In this document: piece by piece, positions 54,601 to 61,710 of the stretch
Layout: the number at the start of each line of letters is the position of its first letter
How positions within the stretch are numbered: position 1 is the stretch's first letter
Assembly: GCA_024233215.1 (NCBI GenBank)
Contig: JACKPW010000007.1
Location: 258,182-322,181 of the forward strand
Reading direction: 5' to 3'
DNA: 64,000 nucleotides
From: Verrucomicrobiales bacterium
Lineage (GTDB): Bacteria; Verrucomicrobiota; Verrucomicrobiia; Limisphaerales; J093
Notes under the pieces: generated by a model
The model's database searches: none
Told to the model about the DNA's origin: nothing
The model's input: only the letters and a program-made list of their open reading frames with translations
Position numbers and translations under genes: made by a program

Positions 54601-55095
54601 GATCCGTTCTACAAGGTCAGCCGCCTGATGCTGCGCGTGACCTTCAACGGCGCCTATCCCTATCACGTCGTGATGATGAAGCACGGCACCTTCATCGCCA
54701 CCGAGAAGACCGTCAAAGCGCAACAAACCCGGCCGGACGGATTGTCTCTGACCGAGAACGGTTACATCGCCAACTTCCGCTTCGGATCGCAACAATCGAT
54801 CAACCGGAACTGGCACATGCCGATGCACCAGACCGACACCCTTTTTCACAAGAGCAAGGTCTTCATGAGCTTCCTGTTCGGTGGCGAGGCCGATAACCAC
54901 GCCATCAACACGGTGCCCAAGGAGTGCCTGGTGCGGATCACCAAGGCGGAGGACGGCGGTCTGGGCGGCAAGGGGGCCTGGCGCGGTGGCGCGGATGGCA
55001 TGTCGCCCGACGCCGAGAACGACGTCATGAAGACCTATCTGGCGGGTGATTTCGCCACTGGCAAGGGCGGTGCCGCCAGCTTGGGATTCGAATGA
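51622..55095 (+). CDS. nxrA: NXR-like catalytic alpha subunit (periplasmic, type II DMSO reductase family)
   Basis: 1157 aa, close to the length of Nitrospira NxrA. Tat signal 'SRRDFIQRSGLIGAGVAAAQMLPL', so exported folded with bis-MGD. N-terminal cluster region 'WVCAPNDTHNCRV' (C69, C77) and 'NRHCAKGYTFHR' (C117); the NarG-type His is absent and the fourth ligand is uncertain. 'GRNWSNYTWHGDQAPGQPWVHGLQ' aligns with the NarG Mo-ligand block, making D277 the predicted molybdenum ligand. Blocks such as 'GYPPEMIEDMGGAGTRTMKCRGGMGLLGVMGKYGMYRLSN', 'IHQGEGINHWFHATEANRA', 'NYKAALFQGSKLTGPGFKGWVAEDPF' and 'YCLTPKSRHSVHSSWANVDWHLIYNSNFGDPYR' are what I recognise from Nitrospira/anammox NxrA. The reaction is nitrite to nitrate or the reverse; direction not decidable here. 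Confidence 0.88.
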   Translation: MSNEHLSRRDFIQRSGLIGAGVAAAQMLPLRFLQAQQAIPNPLAHYPNRDWERIYRNQYAYDSTFSWVCAPNDTHNCRVTAHVRNGVITRMGEQFDVGTYADLEGNKASWNWGNRHCAKGYTFHRVIYGPYRLKHPIVRRGWKRWADDGFPYLTKELRAKYQFDSRGTDRFERLSWDDAFEYIAKGLRAIASRYSGEEGAQRLAEQGYPPEMIEDMGGAGTRTMKCRGGMGLLGVMGKYGMYRLSNSLALLDVQVRGVGEDQARGGRNWSNYTWHGDQAPGQPWVHGLQNSECDFNDHRFSKLIIMNGKNLVENKITDSHWFIECMERGAKIVVIAPEYGAPSTKSDYWVPVRPSTDAALWLGVTRLLMDNRWYDADFVKQFTDFPLLLRADNLRRLRAHEVFPDYQNTLALDGASKQVQGITDEQHAQLGDYVVWDARTNAPKAIHRDLVGQKLIQAGVDPVLDWTGKVRLADGSEVEVKTAWAQYQVHLEDYDLDSVAEITGAPRELVQRLAQDIATIKPASIHQGEGINHWFHATEANRAAYLPVMLTGNIGKPGAGCHGWAGNYKAALFQGSKLTGPGFKGWVAEDPFHPNLDEAAHGREVVAHAFTKDEEPAYWNHGDLPLIVDTPKEGRRCFTGQSHMPTPTKALLFTNVNLINNAKWAYGVIKNVNPRVELIVSIDIQATASVEYSDFALPANSWCEFEDLEITASCSNPFLQLWKGGIKPLYDTKDDLSILAGIAAGLSRVTGDQRFRDYFKFEHEGKRRVYIQRLLDTCTTTTGYTVEDIMAGKYGPPGGALLNFRTYPRIPFYEQIHDSWPFYTDTGRLHSYSDDPTAIECGENFIVHREGPEATPYLPNVIVSSNPWVRPNDFGIPLNAEHWDERTIRNVKLGWDKVKESKNFLWEKGYQFYCLTPKSRHSVHSSWANVDWHLIYNSNFGDPYRIDKRLPNVSEHQLHMNPQAARDHGLNDGDYVYVDANPADRPYLGATPSDPFYKVSRLMLRVTFNGAYPYHVVMMKHGTFIATEKTVKAQQTRPDGLSLTENGYIANFRFGSQQSINRNWHMPMHQTDTLFHKSKVFMSFLFGGEADNHAINTVPKECLVRITKAEDGGLGGKGAWRGGADGMSPDAENDVMKTYLAGDFATGKGGAASLGFE

Positions 55096-55194
55096 ACCGG
55101 GCCGCGAACACCCCGTCCTGGACTGCTGCAAAAACCCACTCGCCCAGCCTGGCCGCAACGGCCGACCCGCCCGGCAACCATACGCTTACCCATC

Positions 55195-55605
55195 ATGCCC
55201 AAAGACGAATACGATCCCGAGGATCCGCTGGAACTCTGTGGAGTGGGGCTCCTGACCGAAGAGGACACGAGCGAAGCGATGACGGAGTGTTTCATCGATG
55301 AATTCCTGCGGCTTGGCCACGACGCCCGGCAGGTTCTGGCCTTGTTCCGCAACCGCCACTACACCGGCATGAACATGGTTTTCCAGAACCGCGGGGAGGA
55401 TTTCGTCAGGGCGAAGATCACCGAGGTCTTCGGCTGGTGGAAACGCCCGGTCTCCTGGGAAGAAGCGAGCGAGGAGACTCCTCCTCCCGCCGGCGACGAG
55501 TCCCGGTTGCCGGTTGCGGGCGACCCCCATGAAGGGGTTGAAGAACAGCGCCACACCCAACCGTTGAGAGACCCGATGGGCAATCCCATGCCATCCCTGG
55601 ACTAA
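55195..55605 (+). CDS. Conserved small protein between alpha and beta genes
   Basis: 136 aa. 'YDPEDPLELCGVGLLTEEDTSEAMTECFIDEFLRLGHDARQVLALFRNRHYTGMNMVFQNRGEDFVRAKITEVFGWWKRP' has a helical, conserved look; the tail after residue 90 is Pro/Glu-rich and probably disordered. I do not know a name for it. Its place inside the operon, 100 bp after nxrA and 25 bp before nxrB, suggests an assembly or accessory role. No signal peptide, so cytoplasmic. Confidence 0.75.
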   Translation: MPKDEYDPEDPLELCGVGLLTEEDTSEAMTECFIDEFLRLGHDARQVLALFRNRHYTGMNMVFQNRGEDFVRAKITEVFGWWKRPVSWEEASEETPPPAGDESRLPVAGDPHEGVEEQRHTQPLRDPMGNPMPSLD

Positions 55606-55630
55606 ACCTTCTACCCCCGTTGATCAAATC

Positions 55631-56905
55631 ATGAGCAGCGTCTACAACTGGCAACTCGGCCGCGAGATGGAGTATCCCTATGAGGCGGCGTATCCCGACC
55701 GGCAGTTTGCCTTCGTGTTCAATCTCAACCGGTGCATCGGCTGTCAGAGTTGCACCATGGCCTGCAAGTCGACCTGGACCTTCAACAAGGGGCAGGAGGC
55801 GATGTGGTGGAACAACGTCGAGACCAAGCCGTACGGGGGTTACCCCCACCACTGGGACGTGAAACTCCTGAACCTGTTGGATCAGGCCAATCCGGGCGGG
55901 CAAACCTGGAACGGCACGCCCCAGGCGCTCAAGGGGCCTTACGGTCAATTCCAGGGCAAGACCATCTTTGAAGTGGCGGAGAAGAACATCAGCCCGGAGG
56001 GCGCCCAGCGGGCACTGGGCTACCTGCCCGCGGACGCGGAGTGGGCTTCGCCCAATCGTTTTGAGGACAATCCGTCAGCCTCCGAGAAGGGACACAAGGG
56101 GCAGATGGCGTTCAGTGGAGGGGAGTTGGTGCCGCAGCACAAGACGTGGTTCTTCTACCTGGCGCGGCTGTGCAATCACTGCAGTTATCCCGCCTGCCTG
56201 GCGGCCTGTCCGCGCAACGCCATCTACAAGCGGCCCGAGGATGGCATCGTGCTGTTGGATCAGGAGCGATGCCGTGGCTATCGCAAGTGCATGGAGGCCT
56301 GTCCCTACAAGAAGACTCATTACCGAGGCACGACCCGCGTGACTGAAAAGTGCATCGGTTGTTTTCCGCGCGTCGAAGGCCGCGATCCGCAGGGCGGCGG
56401 GCTTCCCATGCAGACCCGCTGCATGGCGGCCTGCGTTGGGCACATCCGCCTGCACGGGCTGGTGCAGATGAATCAGGACGGCACCTGGAAGGAAGACCGG
56501 CAACATCCCCTCTACTACCTGGTGCATGTAGCCAAGGTGGCGCTGCCGCTCTATCCCCAGTTCGGCACCGAACCCAACGGCTACTACATCCCACCCCGCT
56601 GGGTGCCCCGGCCTTATCTGAAGCAGATGTTCGGTCCCGGCGCCGAGGCGGCGGTCGAGAAGTATGCCCATCCGGACCGCGAATTGCTGGCGGTCCTGCA
56701 ACTGTTCGGCAAGGACGCGCGGATGTGTTTCCGTTACGAAATCAAGCCCGGGCCAAAGGTGTTCGAGACCGTCATTCGCGGCAAACCCTTCGAAATCTAC
56801 GATGACACTATCGTCGGTTACGCCCGGGACGGCACGAAGATCATCGAGACCAAGGTCGAGGAACCGTTGCATGTCCGCGACCGGCGATATGCCAACTCCA
56901 TCTGA
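55631..56905 (+). CDS. nxrB: NXR-like beta subunit, four Fe-S clusters
   Basis: 424 aa, no signal peptide (would be exported together with alpha by Tat). Cysteine sets: 'NRCIGCQSCTMACKSTW', 'CNHCSYPACLAACPRNAIYKRPEDGIVLLDQERCRGYRKCMEACPYKK', 'EKCIGCFPRVEG…MQTRCMAACVGHIR'. In 'CRGYRKC' a Tyr replaces the second Cys, the position that gives a [3Fe-4S] cluster in Nar/Nxr beta subunits. The opening 'YNWQLGREMEYPYEAAYPDRQFAFVFNLNRC' and 'QEAMWWNNVETKPYGGYP', and 'YPQFGTEPNGYYIPPRW' are highly typical of Nitrospira-type NxrB, the usual marker gene for nitrite oxidisers. Passes electrons between alpha and gamma. Confidence 0.92.
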   Translation: MSSVYNWQLGREMEYPYEAAYPDRQFAFVFNLNRCIGCQSCTMACKSTWTFNKGQEAMWWNNVETKPYGGYPHHWDVKLLNLLDQANPGGQTWNGTPQALKGPYGQFQGKTIFEVAEKNISPEGAQRALGYLPADAEWASPNRFEDNPSASEKGHKGQMAFSGGELVPQHKTWFFYLARLCNHCSYPACLAACPRNAIYKRPEDGIVLLDQERCRGYRKCMEACPYKKTHYRGTTRVTEKCIGCFPRVEGRDPQGGGLPMQTRCMAACVGHIRLHGLVQMNQDGTWKEDRQHPLYYLVHVAKVALPLYPQFGTEPNGYYIPPRWVPRPYLKQMFGPGAEAAVEKYAHPDRELLAVLQLFGKDARMCFRYEIKPGPKVFETVIRGKPFEIYDDTIVGYARDGTKIIETKVEEPLHVRDRRYANSI

Positions 56906-56906
56906 T

Positions 56907-57809
56907 ATGACAACCCCACCGAACCAGGTCCTGGTCCAGCCCGAACCCGACCGCCGCCGCTCCGTTTTCGGCAACTACCTTCCGTCGGGGGGGAACGCCT
57001 CGCCGGCGGTCCCGGCGGATGCGCCGTCCCTTCCCGCCGGCAACCCCGCCACGGCTCTGGCCCGGTCGTTCGTTCACCAGTGGCTTGCCCGCGCCTTCGG
57101 TTATCCCGCGCAGGAGACCTGGAGTTGGCTGTGCGCACCGCGCGTTCTGGCCACCCTGGGCGCCGCAGTCAGCGGCGTCGCCCCCCGGGTCACGGCATCG
57201 CTCCACACCGCCTTTGCCTCGCTGCGGGCAGTTTGCACTGCGGAGGCTTTCGGGCCGTTCCACGAGGATTACATCATCGCCATCGGACACGCGGCCCGCG
57301 GGTCGTGTCCCGTGAATGAGATCGAGTATGGCGATCTCAAGGCCGACCCGCTCTTCCAACCGCATCGGCTGGCGGACCTGGCGGCTTTCTACCAGGCCTT
57401 CGGCTTGGAACTCGGCCCCGAGGCGGATGAACGACCGGACCACCTTTCGGTGGAACTCGAGTTCATGGGCGTGCTCGCCGCCCAGGAAGCCACCGCCCTG
57501 ACCCCGCCGGTGAATTCATCAGGGCTGGGGATTTGTCAGGATGCCCAGAGCAAATTCCTACGCGAACATTTGGGACGGTGGACGCCCGCCTTCACGCGGC
57601 GCCTCGCCCGGGTCGCCGGCGAACGAGCGCTCAGCGCGTTGGGGCGGTTCGCCCTCGCGTTCGTCGAGAGTGAATGCCATCGATTCGGCGTGAAGCCGGG
57701 AAGCGAGGACCTGCTGCTGCGCCCCGCCGATGCAGGCGCCGCCTTGTGCGAGGGTTGCGGCCTTTCCCAGAAACTGCCCGGGATCGACGCGGTGGAATCC
57801 GGCGCCTGA
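56907..57809 (+). CDS. NarJ/TorD-like chaperone
   Basis: 300 aa, 1 bp after the nxrB stop. A Pro/Gly-rich N-terminal 50 residues is followed by an all-helical TorD/NarJ fold: 'VHQWLARAFGYPAQETWSWL', 'EDYIIAIGHAARGSCPVNEIEYGD', 'LADLAAFYQAFGLELGPEADERPDHLSVELEFMGVLAAQE', 'FLREHLGRWTPAFTRRLA'. The 'ERPDHLSVELEFM' stretch is the family hallmark. Expected to bind the alpha Tat signal and assist Mo cofactor insertion. Confidence 0.87.
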   Translation: MTTPPNQVLVQPEPDRRRSVFGNYLPSGGNASPAVPADAPSLPAGNPATALARSFVHQWLARAFGYPAQETWSWLCAPRVLATLGAAVSGVAPRVTASLHTAFASLRAVCTAEAFGPFHEDYIIAIGHAARGSCPVNEIEYGDLKADPLFQPHRLADLAAFYQAFGLELGPEADERPDHLSVELEFMGVLAAQEATALTPPVNSSGLGICQDAQSKFLREHLGRWTPAFTRRLARVAGERALSALGRFALAFVESECHRFGVKPGSEDLLLRPADAGAALCEGCGLSQKLPGIDAVESGA

Positions 57810-57826
57810 TCAGGGCGCACCTGGCC

Positions 57827-58150
57827 ATGTTTCGCTACGTTTCCTTGCTGAAGTTCACAGAACACGGAGCACGGGAGATGGAGAAGTCCCCCCGCCGCGC
57901 CGCCGGCTTCGTTGAACTTGCCGCCCCGATGGGCGTTATGGTCGAGTCGCAGTGGTGGACCACCGGCGCGTACGACGGGGTGCTCATCCTGACTGGTCGA
58001 AGTGAGGAAGCCGTGCTGGGCGCCCTGAGCAAGCTGGCCGCCCACGGGTATGTGCGCACCGAGAGCATGCGCGCCTTTAGCGCCCGGGAAATGCTGGCCA
58101 TCACGGACCACCTCAGGCGGCCTGAACCAAAGCGGAGTTCACGGAAATGA
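57827..58150 (+). CDS. GYD-domain protein
   Basis: 107 aa. 'MFRYVSLLKFTEHGAREMEKSPRRAAGFVELAAPMGVMVESQWWTTGAYDGVLILTGRSEEAVLGALSKLAAHGYVRTESMRAFSAREM' matches the GYD family (ferredoxin-like fold), here with AYD in place of GYD. Function unknown. 17 bp after the chaperone gene and overlapping the next gene by 4 bp (ATGA 58147-58150), so part of the same transcript. Confidence 0.78.
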   Translation: MFRYVSLLKFTEHGAREMEKSPRRAAGFVELAAPMGVMVESQWWTTGAYDGVLILTGRSEEAVLGALSKLAAHGYVRTESMRAFSAREMLAITDHLRRPEPKRSSRK

Positions 58151-59079
58151 CCTTCTTGTTTGAGGACGATCTGGTCGAGGGCGCCGTCTTTCTCTGCGCG
58201 TCCGGGAAACGACCTGGTATTCCGCTCCTGCAGATTCGCCGGTTCCACGCCGAACGTGAGCGATGCTACGCCATTCCTGATCCTGATGACCGGGCGGCGG
58301 CCTTCGCCCGGGTCCAGCTCGTCTGGTTTCAGGAATGGCGGCTGGAGGGAGCACTTCGAGCGACCGTCAGCCGGTTCCCCGCCTTGAAATCCGGTTTGGC
58401 TGCGCTGGCGTTTCGCCAGGCGCGTGGCCGGAATGACGAGGGCGCGGAGCTTTATCGTAACCCGGACGGAGCGCAGCAAGGCATTGTCGCCTTGAATCCC
58501 AACCGTTTCGCCTCCGATTCCGACCTCACCCGCTTTCTCCATCACGAACTGGCCCACCTCGCCGACATGGTGGACGAGAACTTCGGTTACTCGCCGGTCC
58601 TCGACGGCACCGCCCAAACCGCGTCGCAACAACGTCTGGTGCGGGATCGCTACCGTCTGTTGTGGAACGTCAGCGTGGACGGGCGGCTGACCCGGCGCGG
58701 CCTGGGCACCGTGGCGGATGAAACCCGCCGGCGGGGTGAATTCAATCGCGGGTTCGCTTTTCTGGAGGACGCTCGGCGTCAGGCGGTCTTTGACAATCTG
58801 TGGGGTGGACACACCGCCGGGCACGAGGACCTGCTGGCGATTGCTTCCGATCCACGCGGCCTGCACGAGCAATACGCCCCGGTGCCCGGCGCGCCGTGTC
58901 CGATTTGCGGTTTTGCCGCGTTTCAATGGGTGGAGGTGACCACGTTGCAGTCCGCGGCCCGGAAGCGTATCCACGCCGACTTCCCGAACTGGCATGGGGA
59001 GGGATCCCTTTGTGCGCGGTGCGCCGAGATCTACGAATCCACCAGCAACCTCAGGTATCCGGCCACGGCGTGCCTGTGA
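58147..59079 (+). CDS. HExxH metallopeptidase-like protein with zinc ribbon
   Basis: 310 aa, no signal peptide. 'LTRFLHHELAHLADMVDENFGY' contains HELAH (133-137), a zincin HExxH motif; the following D/E residues could supply the third ligand. The C-terminal part has two CxxC pairs, 'CPICGFAAFQWVEV' and 'CARCAEIYES', spaced like a zinc ribbon. I do not recognise a named family. It is translationally coupled to the GYD gene at the end of the nxr-like operon; a role in maturation or turnover of the enzyme is only inference. Confidence 0.65.
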   Translation: MTFLFEDDLVEGAVFLCASGKRPGIPLLQIRRFHAERERCYAIPDPDDRAAAFARVQLVWFQEWRLEGALRATVSRFPALKSGLAALAFRQARGRNDEGAELYRNPDGAQQGIVALNPNRFASDSDLTRFLHHELAHLADMVDENFGYSPVLDGTAQTASQQRLVRDRYRLLWNVSVDGRLTRRGLGTVADETRRRGEFNRGFAFLEDARRQAVFDNLWGGHTAGHEDLLAIASDPRGLHEQYAPVPGAPCPICGFAAFQWVEVTTLQSAARKRIHADFPNWHGEGSLCARCAEIYESTSNLRYPATACL

Positions 59080-59171
59080 TCCAGGCTGCTACAGGAAGGT
59101 TTCTGTCACGTCCCTTCCTCACAGTGCCAGGGTGGTGTCGAGGATTCCAGTTGCCGCCATCAGCGGTTTTC

Positions 59172-59185
59172 TTGACTTGAGTCAA
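59172..59185. promoter_or_regulatory. DNR/NnrR-type box upstream of tetR
   Basis: TTGACTTGAGTCAA, a third perfect TTGAC-N4-GTCAA palindrome, centred 54 bp before the tetR ATG. It suggests that the efflux operon is also touched by the CRP/FNR-family regulator acting on the nxr-like promoter. Confidence 0.5.
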
Positions 59186-59206
59186 TTCCGAACGGCCGAC
59201 GTGCGT

Positions 59207-59236
59207 GCATATTGTGAAGACGTATTCACAATATGC
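59207..59236. promoter_or_regulatory. Probable TetR operator overlapping the tetR start codon
   Basis: Perfect 12-bp arms GCATATTGTGAA (59207-59218) and TTCACAATATGC (59225-59236) with a 6-bp spacer. The ATG of tetR is at 59233-59235, inside the right arm, so binding would block the gene's own translation start region and transcription. Confidence 0.7.
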
Positions 59237-59883
59237 GAGCCAGAAAGACCAAAACGGAAATCCGAAGGGTGCAAATTGCTGAAGCGGCGTTGAATGTCGT
59301 GGATCGCCACGGATTGCGTGGTCTGAATGTGGCCCGAGTGGCAAAGGCCGTCGGTGTCGTGCCGTCGGGACTTTACCGGCATTTCTCCAGCAAAGACGCG
59401 GTGCTGGATACGGTGCTCGATTTGATCGCCGAGCGCATCGAGGCCAATGTCACACAGGCACGTCAGAGCAGCGGCAACGCCCTGGATCGACTTCATGGCA
59501 TGCTCACGCGCCACGTCGAACTCGTTCGATGCAACTCCGCCATTCCGCGGGTGGTATTATCCGAGGAGCTGTTGCACGGTCGGCCTCCGCATCGGCTCCG
59601 GATGTATAACATCATCCGCGACTACTTGTGTCACGTGGAAAGCCTCATCCGCGTAGGGCAGCGCGAAGGCGTCATTCGTTCCGGCGTGGACCCGGAGGCC
59701 GCCTCCTCGTTGTTCCTCGGATTGATCCAGCCGTCCGTGGTCCTCTGGGCCATGAGCGCCGGTGAATTTGACATTGCCTCGCACGCCGAAGCCGCATGGG
59801 GACTGTTTGTTGAAGCCGTCAGGCGGACAGGACCTGAGGCGACAACTTGCCTTGAAACCAGCCAGAAACCGAAAGGACAATGA
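59233..59883 (+). CDS. TetR family transcriptional regulator
   Basis: 216 aa. N-terminal helix-turn-helix: 'RRVQIAEAALNVVDRHGLRGLNVARVAKAVGVVPSGLYRHFSSKDAVLDTVLDLIAERI' with the TetR signature. The C-terminal ligand domain is helical ('GVIRSGVDPEAASSLFLGLIQPSVVLWAMS'). Its stop abuts the DUF6448 gene, whose ribosome site lies inside the tetR end, so it heads the efflux operon and probably represses it through the 30-bp palindrome at its start. Confidence 0.92.
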   Translation: MRARKTKTEIRRVQIAEAALNVVDRHGLRGLNVARVAKAVGVVPSGLYRHFSSKDAVLDTVLDLIAERIEANVTQARQSSGNALDRLHGMLTRHVELVRCNSAIPRVVLSEELLHGRPPHRLRMYNIIRDYLCHVESLIRVGQREGVIRSGVDPEAASSLFLGLIQPSVVLWAMSAGEFDIASHAEAAWGLFVEAVRRTGPEATTCLETSQKPKGQ

Positions 59884-59884
59884 T

Positions 59885-60532
59885 ATGACAAGCAATCGCA
59901 AGAAACTCCTGGCCGCTGGAATGTTCACCGCGGCTTGGCTGTGGACGGCCACTCCGGCTCTTGCCCATTGCGATACATTGGATGGGCCAGTCGTCGTGGC
60001 CGCCAAAGTCGCCTTGGAGAAGAGGGAAATCACGGCCGTGTTGAAATGGATCAAGCCGGAGCACGAAGCACAGCTGCGAACGGCCTTTACCCGAACGCTC
60101 GTGGTCCGCACTCAAAGCAGGGAAGCCCGCGAACTCGCGGATCAGTTCTTCTTCGAGACGCTTGTCCGTCTGCATCGCGCCGGTGAAGGTGCGCCATTCA
60201 CCGGTCTCAAGCCCGCAGGCACAGAAGTGGATCCCACCGTCGCCGCTGCCGACGAGGCGCTCGAAAGTGGTAATCCTGGCGCACTGATCGAGACTGTGAC
60301 TGAAGAAGCTGTCGCCGGCATCCGACAGCGATTTGAGGAGGCGGTCCACAAGAAACAACATGCCGAGGACAGTGTGGAAGCTGGGCGCGAATACGTCGCC
60401 GCCTACGTCGAGTTCGTCCACTACGTCGAGGCATTACACTCGACCGCTATCCGGTTGGCGTCGGCACACCAGCACGTGGAAGAAGCCACCGGACCGGCGA
60501 ATCCCGCACAGGAACACGGGCACTCACAGTAG
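59885..60532 (+). CDS. DUF6448 family exported protein
   Basis: 215 aa from ATG 59885, with AAAGGA 6-10 bp upstream. Signal peptide 'KKLLAAGMFTAAWLWTATPALA'. 'HCDTLDGPVVVAAKVALEKREITAVLKWIKPEHEAQLRTAFTRTLVVRTQSREARELADQFFFETLVRLHRAGEGAPFTGLKPAG' is the DUF6448 signature; the first His-Cys and the many histidines near the C-terminus (HSTAIRLASAHQHVEE…EHGHSQ) may bind metal. Function unknown. Second gene of the TetR efflux operon. Confidence 0.83.
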   Translation: MTSNRKKLLAAGMFTAAWLWTATPALAHCDTLDGPVVVAAKVALEKREITAVLKWIKPEHEAQLRTAFTRTLVVRTQSREARELADQFFFETLVRLHRAGEGAPFTGLKPAGTEVDPTVAAADEALESGNPGALIETVTEEAVAGIRQRFEEAVHKKQHAEDSVEAGREYVAAYVEFVHYVEALHSTAIRLASAHQHVEEATGPANPAQEHGHSQ

Positions 60533-60543
60533 AGGAGCGCGCC

Positions 60544-61710
60544 ATGAACTCCTCTACCTACACCGCCGCCATCCGCAAGTCGGTCAAGTGGCTGCTGCTT
60601 GTCGTTATTGCGGCCGCCGGCATTTACCACATGAAGTTTGCGTCCGTGCCCGTGGACACGTTTGAAGTGAAGCGGAACGTCGTGGTTGGTGAGGTGATGG
60701 GCACAGGCACGCTCGAAGCGCGGATCAGCACCATCATTAGCACGCGCATCCAGGAGCGCCTAACCGAGGTTCTCGTGGAGCAGGGAGATGCTGTGGCAGC
60801 CGGGCAATTGCTGGCCCGGCTCGATGACGGGGAACTCCGACTGCAAGTCGAGGTGGCGGAGGCCATGCTCGCCGGTGCCAGGGCTACCGCCGAGCGCGTG
60901 CGAGTAGATGAACTTCGCGCCGAGGCGGTAGAGGAGCAAGCCCGGCAAAATCATCAAAGGGTGATGGAGTTGGCCGTTCAGCAGGTTAGTTCCACGGCTG
61001 AAAGGGACAAAGCCATCGAGCTGTTGCGCGTGGCGGAATCCGACCTGCAACGCGCCCGGGCGGCGACCCTTGAGGCCCGCCAACAGGTCGTCACGGCGGA
61101 AAAAAACCTGGCCTACCAACAGGAGCGCCTCGGGTTCGCGACCATCCTGAGCCCCTACGACGGTCTGATCACCCGGCGCGACCGCGACCCGGGCGGTGTG
61201 GTGGTTCCCGGCAGTTCGCTGCTCCAACTCGTCTCAACCAACGAACTGTGGATCTCGGCGTGGGTGGACGAAACAGCCGCCAGTGCCCTGGCCCTAGGGC
61301 AACCCGCCAGCGTGGTATTTCGCTCCGAACCGGACCGGGATTATCCCGGCGAAGTCGCGCGACTCGGGCGCGAGACGGACCGCGAAACCCGCGAGTTTCT
61401 GGTGGACGTGCGGGTGCAGGGGCTGCCGCCAAACTGGACCGTCGGTCAGCGCGCCGAAGTGTATATCGAAACGGGGCGCAAGGCGGACATTTTGGCCCTG
61501 CCGCAACGCTTTCTTCACTGGCGCAACGGCCAGCCAGGGGTATTCGTAGCTACCGACGGGAGGGCAAGGTGGACTGATGTGAGACCGGGGCTGCACGGAC
61601 AAGGTGTAGTGGAGATAGTGGAAGGGCTCTCCAGCGGCGATCAGGTGGTGATGCCCGCCGGTCCAAAACAGTCACCGCTGAAAGCCGGCCAACGCGTTGC
61701 TGCGAAATGA
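60544..61710 (+). CDS. HlyD/RND-type periplasmic adaptor protein
   Basis: 388 aa. One N-terminal membrane anchor (VKWLLLVVIAAAGIYHMKF), a lipoyl half-motif 'VVGEVMGTGTLEARISTIISTRIQERLTEVLVEQGDAVAAGQLLARLDDGEL', a coiled-coil hairpin (about 100-195, Glu/Arg/Gln-rich), the second lipoyl half 'ATILSPYDGLITRRDRDPGGVVVPGSSLLQL', then beta-barrel. GGAG ribosome site. Connects the ABC permease to an outer-membrane channel; a TolC-type gene is not in the window. Overlaps the permease gene by 4 bp. Confidence 0.9.
   Translation: MNSSTYTAAIRKSVKWLLLVVIAAAGIYHMKFASVPVDTFEVKRNVVVGEVMGTGTLEARISTIISTRIQERLTEVLVEQGDAVAAGQLLARLDDGELRLQVEVAEAMLAGARATAERVRVDELRAEAVEEQARQNHQRVMELAVQQVSSTAERDKAIELLRVAESDLQRARAATLEARQQVVTAEKNLAYQQERLGFATILSPYDGLITRRDRDPGGVVVPGSSLLQLVSTNELWISAWVDETAASALALGQPASVVFRSEPDRDYPGEVARLGRETDRETREFLVDVRVQGLPPNWTVGQRAEVYIETGRKADILALPQRFLHWRNGQPGVFVATDGRARWTDVRPGLHGQGVVEIVEGLSSGDQVVMPAGPKQSPLKAGQRVAAK

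Noticed and set aside
51622..56905. Reading the alpha/beta genes as an ordinary cytoplasmic NarGH nitrate reductase
   Set aside because: Alpha has a Tat signal, the His of the NarG cluster motif is missing, there is no narI, and a gamma subunit of type II DMSO reductase kind is encoded instead. The sequence blocks fit periplasmic NXR better.
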